Positions 1-5,800 of a stretch of 9,926 nt of DNA are shown one piece after another. The stretch's first letter is position 1. Each line of letters opens with the position of its first letter. Below the pieces are notes generated by a model, which did no database searches, had not been told where the DNA came from, and was given only the letters and a program-made list of their open reading frames with translations. This DNA is from an uncultured Lachnospiraceae bacterium (lineage in GTDB: Bacteria; Bacillota; Clostridia; Lachnospirales; Lachnospiraceae): contig CACZNY010000367.1 of the NCBI GenBank assembly GCA_902782655.1, positions 1-9,926 of the forward strand. The letters are read 5' to 3'. Both the position numbers and the translations under genes were made by a program.

Positions 1-904
1 TATCATGTCCCTTGGTGTCGTTTACCTCTTTAAGGCCGTTCAGGTCAAATACCACTACCCCGAAGCTTCCTGCCTTCTTACCGGAGATGAGCAGGTCGAT
101 CTGCTCCTCCTTCTCCACATAGGCATGCTTGCTCTTTACCCCTGTCAGGGAATCCGTATAGGCAAGCCTCCTGGCGGATCCAAGCTCCGCCTTCTGCGCC
201 CTCTCACGCTCCAGAGCCTGCTCCAGCTCCCTGCGGTATTCCTCCCTTACTCCCTCCACCACAAAGGTATGCAGGACGCAGCAGCCTATCATATAGCTCA
301 TGGAGTAGATGGGAAGCAGAGGATAGAAATACTGGATCGCTATGAAGATCACCATGAAAATGCCGAAGGAAGCCGTGGTGTAATTTCTGCGCTTCACTGC
401 CCCCTCAGTCCTGGCAGCCACGAAAAAGGTATACAGGGAAGTAAGAAGGAAAAGCGCTATCTGGATGATGAGAGCCATGTATCTGACATAACCCGCATGA
501 TAGACTCCGACCTCATCAAAATAAAAGAACACCGGATAGAAGAAATTGACCACAAGGAAAACAAGCTCATAGGCAAAAAAGATCTGTCCCGCGTACATCA
601 GAAAATCAGAGAATTTATTCTTCTCACCGAGATAGGCTATGACATACTGGGTCCAGAGCAGGACGGCTCCGGCCATGGCAATGTAATACACCACGGTATC
701 CAGATACAGAAGCCTCACAAGATGCGCGGAGTCAAGGATGCCCCATAAGGCATCGGTCACATAGTAAAAGATGGTGGCAAACAGGAATCTCCGGTACTTC
801 TCCTGCTCCGGGATGGGCACCTTCTCATTCCGCTTAAAAAGGACATCCGGATTAATGATTATCTGTATAAGTAATGCAAGTAAGGCGATAGAGGCATATA
901 TCAT
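1..904 (-). CDS. Multi-pass membrane GGDEF protein, probable diguanylate cyclase (3' end cut by window edge)
   Basis: The visible 301 residues are an N-terminal membrane module followed by the start of a GGDEF domain. Hydrophobic segments lie near residues 2-18, 41-57, 71-91, 105-127, 141-164, 179-197 and 200-216. A charged helical linker (about 219-245) then leads into the GGDEF opening motif TDSLTGVKSKHAY (250-262) and FDLNGLKEVND (286-296), which carries the metal-binding aspartate and substrate-binding asparagine of the family. The GGDEF signature itself lies beyond the left edge, so cyclase activity cannot be confirmed, nor whether an EAL domain follows. Active family members make c-di-GMP from two GTP at the membrane. 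The start is the ATG at 904; an in-frame TGA at 913-911 excludes anything longer. A GGAG ribosome site at 919-916 overlaps the stop of the AAA+ gene, only 14 bases upstream, so this is probably the next gene of the same operon. The membrane part matches no sensor family I can name. Confidence 0.88.
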   Translation of the reverse strand, partial: MIYASIALLALLIQIIINPDVLFKRNEKVPIPEQEKYRRFLFATIFYYVTDALWGILDSAHLVRLLYLDTVVYYIAMAGAVLLWTQYVIAYLGEKNKFSDFLMYAGQIFFAYELVFLVVNFFYPVFFYFDEVGVYHAGYVRYMALIIQIALFLLTSLYTFFVAARTEGAVKRRNYTTASFGIFMVIFIAIQYFYPLLPIYSMSYMIGCCVLHTFVVEGVREEYRRELEQALERERAQKAELGSARRLAYTDSLTGVKSKHAYVEKEEQIDLLISGKKAGSFGVVVFDLNGLKEVNDTKGHD

Positions 905-918
905 TCCGCTTCATTCTC

Positions 919-3309
919 CTATACCAGCCCGACATCTGCGGCATAGGGCTCGAAATCCGACTTCGTGAATACCTTGCCGACCTTCACAAACTCATATTTT
1001 ATGGCCAGAAGGTAATGCTTCATATGCACGAGTCCTCCGGCCTCCGGATCAGCTGCCGCAAGGAAGGCCGCATTCAGGATACAGTTTTTGATATTACCTC
1101 CGACGAACTCAAACTTCTCCGCAAGGAATCTGATATCCACGTCATCAGCGATGGGCGTATCCTTGGGTATCGTTGTCCTCCAGAGCATCTCTCTCGTATC
1201 GGGATCCGGGAACTGGAATTCCACTATGTATTTCATGCGTCTGAAGAAAGCCGGGTCTATATTGTGCTTGTAGTTGGTGGCAAGCACCGACACCCCGTCG
1301 TAGGCCTCTACCTCCTGCAGGAGCAGGGCGGTCTTGTTGTTATTGGATGCCTGATTGCTCCCTCCGTCGTCCGATCTTTTCGCGAATAAGGTATCGCACT
1401 CATCGAAGAATAAGACCACGTTGCACTTCTTTGCTTCCCTGAATATCATGGAGATGGATTTCTCCGTCTCACCCACGTACTTATCTATGACCTTGGAAAG
1501 ATCCACCCTGTATAGCTCAAGGTTCAGCTCATGGGCTATGACCTGGGCGCACATGGACTTACCTGTACCGGGAGCTCCGAAGAGCAGTATCGAAAGTCCG
1601 CGTCCGTAAGGGTATTTCTTTGTATAGTGCCAGTTCTCGTAGACCTGCTTCCTGAAATTCATCTGGTCTATGGCATGCTCCAGGGTCTCGCGCTGGCTCG
1701 GGTTCATCACTATGTCCTCGAAGCCGAAATTGGCCTTTATCTTCGTAGCCTTCTGGGTAAGCTCCGAGCTCATCTGGTTGTAGCAGCCCTTGAAAAGCTT
1801 ATCCCTTGATATCTCCTTCTCCTGCGCCATGGTGGACAGAGCCCTGGCATGCTTTAAGGCATCATGTATCTTGCCGGGAGTGAATAAGAACTTGGTGGAC
1901 ATCTCCAGCATGTCTATACCCTTCTCAAGCGTATAGCCCTTCCCGAAATACTCCCAGCAGGCCTGTCTCTCACCCGTGTCGGGCGTGGGAAGCTCAAGCT
2001 CCGTATACTCGCTCTTTGTGACCTCCCTGAAATCTATATGCTCCTTGCTCATTGCGAAGACAAGGATATTCTGATCGTTAAGCTTGGCAAAGGCCATATC
2101 CATATAGCCGAAAAACTTTTCCTTCTCCTCTTCCCTGAAGGTGAGTGAGGTCAGGCAGCAGCAGGAATTGGTGAGTATGCACTCCCTTGTCACTGCCCAA
2201 AGCGCCTTTTCCACGAACTGATAGTCGTAATTGAAAAGCTTCTTACAGTCGATGGCGACGGCCTGAAGTCCCTTCTCCCGGCAGAAATGCTTCACGAAAA
2301 ACCTTCTGCCGCTGCCCTCGTCACCGAAATAATAGAAGATCCTGACACCCTCCTCATAGGATATCTTCATCTCGTCCAGTACGCCCTGATTGGCCATGAC
2401 CGGATTGAGCTCCCTGTCATCCGTCAGCATGGATATGAAGCGCGTATAGTTTTCATCAAGCTTGTCCGGATTGCGCCCGAAAAGGCAGTCTATGACTCTC
2501 TTGTCCGGAGATACCACGGTGGAAAACGGCATGCTGTCCGTGACCCTTAAGGAAAGCAGCGGAAGAAGCTGCTCAAGGCAGGTGGACATATCGCCGTATG
2601 CCCCTGTAATGGAATACTCTCCCCCGTAAAAGACCTTGGCCGCCGACTCTATGGTAGGCGCGGAAAGATTCCCGTTTTCATTAACTATCTGGAAGACGCC
2701 CGCATAATCTGTCTGGGTGGAAGAAAGAATACCGCAGGCAAAGCAGAAAAGCGTAAAGGGCTCAAACTTCAGCTTGTGGCAGAGCTCATAGAAAGGAAGC
2801 GGTATCCCTGCCTCTACGGTAAGCGCCGCTCTCTCATCAATGAAGATGAGCCTTTCCCTTATCGGGATCCTCGAGTCGCTTTCAATATCGTATCTTGCGG
2901 AACTGTCCTCCGTCTCCGCGGTATCCTCAGGCTCCGTGGCTTCGGCGCTGAAGGCTCCGAGCAGTGAAAGCAGCTCATCATCCTCCTCTTCATCCTCGGC
3001 ATCGGCATCATCATCCCAAGCCTCCTCACCGCCGCCTTCGTTCTCCGTCTCTTCGCCGTCAATGTCCCCGTCTTCTTCCCCGGTCTCGGAATAAAACCTT
3101 TCGACCTGCGTCCGGCTCATCTCAGAGGCAAGCTCCAGATCGGGATAAAGCACGTTCTTGTAGCCGCCCTCTCCGTTGGCATACACATCCTTCATGCCGT
3201 CAAGATAGCGGTCCAGACTGGTATTAACGCAGTCAAAGATATACTTCATGTACTCATTATAGCTGCCGAAGGGCTTCGCTTTCAGTTTTTCGTCATATTT
3301 AACAGCCAT
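919..3309 (-). CDS. AAA+ ATPase of contractile-injection-system type, with a degenerate first and an intact second AAA module
   Basis: This 796-residue protein resembles the AAA+ ATPases found in extracellular contractile injection loci (Afp15-like). Residues 1-75 form a helical start. Residues 76-137 are a very acidic low-complexity stretch. Residues 147-230 resemble the winged-helix region of these ATPases. Residues 320-490 look like a first AAA module whose P-loop is GDEGSGRR (329-336), with arginine where the catalytic lysine should be. The C-terminal module is intact: Walker A GAPGTGKS (578-585), Walker B VVLFFDECD (631-639), sensor 1 ATN (677-679), arginine-finger region FFRRM (688-692) and a sensor-2-like GGNIKN (738-743 region). 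The likely role is ATP-driven remodelling or assembly of the particle in the cytoplasm, inferred from the family. No membrane segment is seen. Its ATG overlaps the stop of the 84-residue gene (TGATG), with GGGAG about 10 bases upstream, so translation is probably coupled. The gene ends in TAG at 921-919. Confidence 0.9.
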   Translation of the reverse strand: MAVKYDEKLKAKPFGSYNEYMKYIFDCVNTSLDRYLDGMKDVYANGEGGYKNVLYPDLELASEMSRTQVERFYSETGEEDGDIDGEETENEGGGEEAWDDDADAEDEEEDDELLSLLGAFSAEATEPEDTAETEDSSARYDIESDSRIPIRERLIFIDERAALTVEAGIPLPFYELCHKLKFEPFTLFCFACGILSSTQTDYAGVFQIVNENGNLSAPTIESAAKVFYGGEYSITGAYGDMSTCLEQLLPLLSLRVTDSMPFSTVVSPDKRVIDCLFGRNPDKLDENYTRFISMLTDDRELNPVMANQGVLDEMKISYEEGVRIFYYFGDEGSGRRFFVKHFCREKGLQAVAIDCKKLFNYDYQFVEKALWAVTRECILTNSCCCLTSLTFREEEKEKFFGYMDMAFAKLNDQNILVFAMSKEHIDFREVTKSEYTELELPTPDTGERQACWEYFGKGYTLEKGIDMLEMSTKFLFTPGKIHDALKHARALSTMAQEKEISRDKLFKGCYNQMSSELTQKATKIKANFGFEDIVMNPSQRETLEHAIDQMNFRKQVYENWHYTKKYPYGRGLSILLFGAPGTGKSMCAQVIAHELNLELYRVDLSKVIDKYVGETEKSISMIFREAKKCNVVLFFDECDTLFAKRSDDGGSNQASNNNKTALLLQEVEAYDGVSVLATNYKHNIDPAFFRRMKYIVEFQFPDPDTREMLWRTTIPKDTPIADDVDIRFLAEKFEFVGGNIKNCILNAAFLAAADPEAGGLVHMKHYLLAIKYEFVKVGKVFTKSDFEPYAADVGLV

Positions 3310-3563
3310 CAGCCATTATCTCCCTGAGATCCGCCACCGGTGTCTGAAGCATGAAAAAGGGTTCCTCTTTCAAAGACCGAGGGCGCCTTATTTATAGAGT
3401 CCTTCTCTGTCTCGGTAAAAACCCCTTTATCCTTATTAAGCCAGGGAAGCCTCTCTCGTTCCTTATAAATGAGCCAGTCAGGCTCCTCGGCGTAGTAAGG
3501 CTCCTTTGCTGCGTTTATCGCGGCTCTTTTCTGATCCCTGGTCAGCCTGTCATCAAGATCCAT
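3309..3563 (-). CDS. Small soluble protein of unknown function (84 aa)
   Basis: I do not recognise this protein. It is short, highly charged and rich in Lys, Arg, Asp and Glu. It has aromatic patches (PYYAEEPDWLIY near residues 22-33 and LPWL near 39-42) and a Gly/Ser-rich, probably disordered tail (about 73-84). There is no signal peptide, membrane helix or cysteine. It is very probably a real gene: GGAGG lies 6 bases before the ATG, it sits 21 bases after the SH3 gene in an otherwise packed operon, and its TGA overlaps the AAA+ start by one base. Such tight coupling suggests it is made in step with the ATPase and may be an adaptor or partner of it. That is inference from position only. Confidence 0.75.
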   Translation of the reverse strand: MDLDDRLTRDQKRAAINAAKEPYYAEEPDWLIYKERERLPWLNKDKGVFTETEKDSINKAPSVFERGTLFHASDTGGGSQGDNG

Positions 3564-3584
3564 GCTGTCCCTCCGGTGATCCTC

Positions 3585-4382
3585 TTATTCCGCTTCAGCG
3601 GGAGCCGCATCCGCTGCGCCGTCAGCCGGTGCAGTCCCTCCTGCCTGGCTCTCTGCCGCACCCGCTGCCTGGGCTGCCTGTGCAGCCGCATTTAATGCAT
3701 CTGCTGCAGCCGCGGCGTTTACCGCCCCGGCAGTTTCTTTTTTCCCGCTGCCTTTGCTGCTCTTTGCCGCTTTATCATGGCTTTCAACAAGCTCCCTGTA
3801 TTCTTCCTCCGTTATCTCGGTCATGGTAAGGAATTCATTGGCGCAGTAGCCCTCATGCCCGTAGGCTGCTACCTTCGACCAGTCATCCCCCAGCTCTATG
3901 ACATACCCCGTGCTCCCGGGCTTCAACTCATAGATTATCTTTGCATCCTCTCCGGGCTCCCTCCTCATGCGAAGCCTCGTATCGGTATTATTAGTCTTAA
4001 AGGAGTAAAAATGCTCTTCAGGAACCTCAGGCTCGGAAACAGTCTCGCTGACCGGCTCCTCAGGGGCGCTCTCCGAAGGAGCGGGAGGCTCCGTCACCTC
4101 CTCGGGCATCTCCCGGGCTGCAGGCTCCGATACTATCTCCGAGGCCTCATCCAGAGCCTCAAGTCCCTGCAGCTTATCCATGGGATCCGTCTCCTCCGCC
4201 ATCTCCACGGCATCATCATCCGGTCTGTTCCAGATGGACAGGAAATGTCCCTTCAGGTCGACCTCCCCCCTCTTTGCAAATATGGATCCCGAAAGATTGA
4301 GGATGCACACAGCAAGCAGAGCCACCAGGATATAGAAGACAGTGATTATGATGAGTATTCTCTTTTCACCGCGCCTGTCCAT
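3585..4382 (-). CDS. Membrane-anchored protein with extracytoplasmic bacterial SH3 domain
   Basis: The 265 residues start with a basic stretch (MDRRGEKR) and one hydrophobic helix (about 9-31). This is a signal-anchor layout that puts the rest outside the membrane. An acidic, Pro/Glu-rich linker (about 55-124) leads to a bacterial SH3 domain (about 126-187) with the typical pattern RLRMRREPGEDAKII, YELKPGSTGYVIE and DDWSKV, ending in HEGYCANEFL. A Lys/Ser/Gly stretch (204-216) and an Ala-rich low-complexity tail (218-265) follow. SH3b domains usually bind peptidoglycan or peptides. In this operon the protein could tether or align something with the cell wall, but that is inference. The ATG at 4382 has AAGGAG just upstream, and that site overlaps the TAA of the preceding GHKL gene (9-base gap). 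Alternatively it could be a generic wall-sensing accessory protein unrelated to the particle. Confidence 0.85.
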   Translation of the reverse strand: MDRRGEKRILIIITVFYILVALLAVCILNLSGSIFAKRGEVDLKGHFLSIWNRPDDDAVEMAEETDPMDKLQGLEALDEASEIVSEPAAREMPEEVTEPPAPSESAPEEPVSETVSEPEVPEEHFYSFKTNNTDTRLRMRREPGEDAKIIYELKPGSTGYVIELGDDWSKVAAYGHEGYCANEFLTMTEITEEEYRELVESHDKAAKSSKGSGKKETAGAVNAAAAADALNAAAQAAQAAGAAESQAGGTAPADGAADAAPAEAE

Positions 4383-4391
4383 TTACACTCC

Positions 4392-5288
4392 TTATGCCGG
4401 AAGCTGGATATAAATACCCATGCCGTTGCCCTCTGTGCTCTTTGCGTATATCGTGCCGCCGTAGCTTTCCACTATGGCCCTGGCCTGCGCAAGTCCCAGA
4501 CCGTTGCCGCTTATCCTGTTGGAGCCCTGGAAATTAAGCTCGAAGATATGCTTTGTCTCCTCCTCGTTAAGCCCCTCTCCCGTATCCTTAAGCACGATAA
4601 AGATGTCATCCCCTATGGTCGATATGGTGATGACCAGCGATCCTGCCTTCTTCATATACTTGATGGAATTATCTATAATATTCCTGAAAAGGGTGATGAG
4701 ACGGTTCGGGTCAGCCCGTACCAGGAGCGTGTCGCCCTGACTTGATACGCTTACATGGAGATTCGCCTCCCTTGCGCTTTCCATGAGCTCATCCGCAGCC
4801 TGTTTCGCTATAGCGATGATATTTACGGTCTCTCTCCCGTCCCTGTTTTCCTGAAGCGGAGGCAGGAGCCCCTTCATCGCGCTCTCGACTGATGTCCTGT
4901 CAGCCCTGATCTTATCCTCGAAGGCCTCGTTATCCCTCTTAAGCGTGGCAATACTCTTTTTCATGCTCTCGTTGTCTTTTTTGAGAGCCTCATTCTCGGT
5001 CTTTGCGTCATTGAGCTCGGTTTCGGTCTGCGTGAGCAGCTCATTAAGATCATTTATCTCCTTATCCTTGTCTGCCATCTCCATGCCTATATCCTGATGG
5101 TAGGTCTCAATGAACCGTTCATCCCTGCTTGCTCCGGAGAGCGTCAGGAAGCTGAAGAAGATCAGGCAGAGACTGTGAAGCAGAAAGAACAGGATTATCA
5201 GATATATCTCAAAATAAAACAGACTGTATATTGTAGCCGCAAAGAAAATACAGGATCCTGCAAGTAGTGCTTTTTGCAGATTAGACAT
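4392..5288 (-). CDS. Membrane-anchored GHKL ATPase, histidine-kinase-like but without a visible phospho-acceptor histidine
   Basis: The 298 residues contain two N-terminal membrane helices (about 7-25 and 27-50) with almost no loop between them, then a long charged coiled coil (about 70-130), then a HATPase_c domain (about 150-298). The ATP-binding boxes are intact: N box FRNIIDNSIKY (201-211), G1 DTGEG (235-239), an F-box-like IFELNF (248-253) and G2 GNGLGL (261-266). The segment where a HisKA domain should sit (about 130-160) has no H-box, and the protein has no SHELRTP-like motif. It may therefore phosphorylate a protein other than itself, as anti-sigma kinases of the RsbW type do, with the STAS protein encoded 34 bases upstream as the obvious candidate. 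The G2 and C-terminal part look more like a sensor kinase than like RsbW. A divergent or silent sensor kinase remains possible. The start at 5288 has AAGGAG 9 bases upstream. Confidence 0.85.
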   Translation of the reverse strand: MSNLQKALLAGSCIFFAATIYSLFYFEIYLIILFFLLHSLCLIFFSFLTLSGASRDERFIETYHQDIGMEMADKDKEINDLNELLTQTETELNDAKTENEALKKDNESMKKSIATLKRDNEAFEDKIRADRTSVESAMKGLLPPLQENRDGRETVNIIAIAKQAADELMESAREANLHVSVSSQGDTLLVRADPNRLITLFRNIIDNSIKYMKKAGSLVITISTIGDDIFIVLKDTGEGLNEEETKHIFELNFQGSNRISGNGLGLAQARAIVESYGGTIYAKSTEGNGMGIYIQLPA

Positions 5289-5322
5289 TGATAAGATCTC
5301 CTTCCTTACAATCGATGCTCAT

Positions 5323-5622
5323 TCACCTGATATCCAGCATTTTATTGAACCCCATCGTGACCAGCACATCCTCTACGGCAGGCTGTACATTGATAAGGGT
5401 CATCCTTCCGCCCTTTGACTGAGCGGTCTTATGTCCCAGCGTCAGAGCCCTGAGGGCAGCGCTTGATATGTATTCCGTTTTTTCAAGATTCAGTATCAGG
5501 GTATTGCTCTTCTGGAAGCTCTTCAGCACCGCATCCTGAAATTCCTTGCTTGCGAGGCTGTCGATCTTTCCTTCAATATTAAGCTGGACTGTATCCCCTG
5601 AGAATATTTCCTCTATGTACAT
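5323..5622 (-). CDS. STAS-domain anti-sigma factor antagonist-like protein (RsbV/SpoIIAA type)
   Basis: This single-domain STAS protein of 99 residues has the usual length of RsbV or SpoIIAA. It opens with beta strands (VQLNIEGKID, 12-21) and has the central strand-turn LILNLEKTEYISSAALRAL (42-60). Aligned with the common YIDSSGL form, Ser54 occupies the phospho-acceptor position. The GGRMTLINVQP strand (71-81) and the final helix MGFNKMLDI (90-98) complete the fold. In known partner-switching systems a GHKL kinase phosphorylates this serine, and a PP2C phosphatase removes the phosphate and frees the protein to bind the kinase or an anti-sigma factor. Both enzyme types flank this gene: the PP2C upstream and the GHKL ATPase downstream. 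It is the first gene behind a predicted promoter (5750-5779), and AAGGAG lies 5 bases before its ATG. No sigma factor is nearby, so its final target is unknown. Confidence 0.9.
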   Translation of the reverse strand: MYIEEIFSGDTVQLNIEGKIDSLASKEFQDAVLKSFQKSNTLILNLEKTEYISSAALRALTLGHKTAQSKGGRMTLINVQPAVEDVLVTMGFNKMLDIR

Positions 5623-5627
5623 TAAGG

Positions 5628-5633
5628 CTCCTT
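5628..5633 (-). promoter_or_regulatory. Strong ribosome binding site of the STAS gene
   Basis: AAGGAG lies 5 bases before the ATG at 5622. It fixes the start of the STAS gene and sits just downstream of the possible hairpin at 5643-5693. Confidence 0.85.
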
Positions 5634-5642
5634 ACGATCATT

Positions 5643-5693
5643 CCCTTTTTATGGCTTCTGCAATATCATATCATTCTCTCCCATAAGGAAGGG
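5643..5693 (-). other. Imperfect inverted repeat in the STAS leader, enclosing a possible 6-codon ORF
   Basis: Reading the minus strand, CCCTTCCTTATGG (5693-5681) can pair with CCATAAAAAGGG (5654-5643): 6 bp plus 5 bp around a small CC/A internal loop. The loop holds GGGAGAG followed 6 bases later by an ATG at 5669 that opens a six-codon frame (MILQKP, stop at 5651-5649). The stem ends 9 bases upstream of the STAS ribosome site. There is no U-run after it, so it is not a typical intrinsic terminator. It may be a translational control or mRNA-stability element. The pairing is visible, but the function is not established. Confidence 0.4.
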
Positions 5694-5710
5694 TACGCAT
5701 AAAGCGGGTA

Positions 5711-5733
5711 TTCAGATGCCGGTATGATCTGAA
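5711..5733 (-). other. Perfect 7-bp inverted repeat just downstream of the predicted transcription start
   Basis: TTCAGAT and ATCTGAA flank a 9-base loop. The repeat begins about 10 bases after the predicted start site. It could form a 5' mRNA hairpin, or act as a small operator for a dimeric regulator. The repeat is read directly from the sequence; its use is inference. Confidence 0.45.
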
Positions 5734-5749
5734 ATAATACTGACCCTTG

Positions 5750-5779
5750 ATTATACCTTTTTCTCCCCGGATTTGTCCA
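5750..5779 (-). promoter_or_regulatory. Predicted sigma-A promoter for the STAS gene and downstream operon
   Basis: On the minus strand, TGGACA (5779-5774; 5 of 6 matches to TTGACA) and a perfect TATAAT (5755-5750) are separated by 18 bases, within the usual range. It lies in the only sizeable gap of the window, after the PP2C stop. The start site is expected near 5743, giving a leader of about 120 bases before the STAS gene. It would let the STAS-to-GGDEF genes be expressed apart from the structural genes and the phosphatase. No terminator is visible upstream, so read-through from the right-hand genes is also likely. Confidence 0.7.
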
Positions 5780-5800
5780 TATTCACATAGCAAAATCCCG

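Noticed and set aside
2840..3094. A Ser-rich plus-strand frame and a basic minus-strand frame at about 2859-3062
   Set aside because: Both are readings of the GAA/GAT-rich acidic stretch of the AAA+ gene in other frames; the repetitive composition explains them.
3777..4745. A long plus-strand frame (322 residues) opposite the SH3 and GHKL genes, and another at 5-748 opposite the GGDEF gene
   Set aside because: Both are antisense shadows of genes with clear domains and ribosome sites. Their translations show no recognisable motifs.
5688..5748. Pairing of AAGGGT (5748-5743) with ACCCTT in the leader as an alternative to the second hairpin, suggesting a riboswitch
   Set aside because: AAGGGT lies almost wholly upstream of the expected transcription start, so it would be present only in read-through RNA. 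I recognise no known riboswitch core here.
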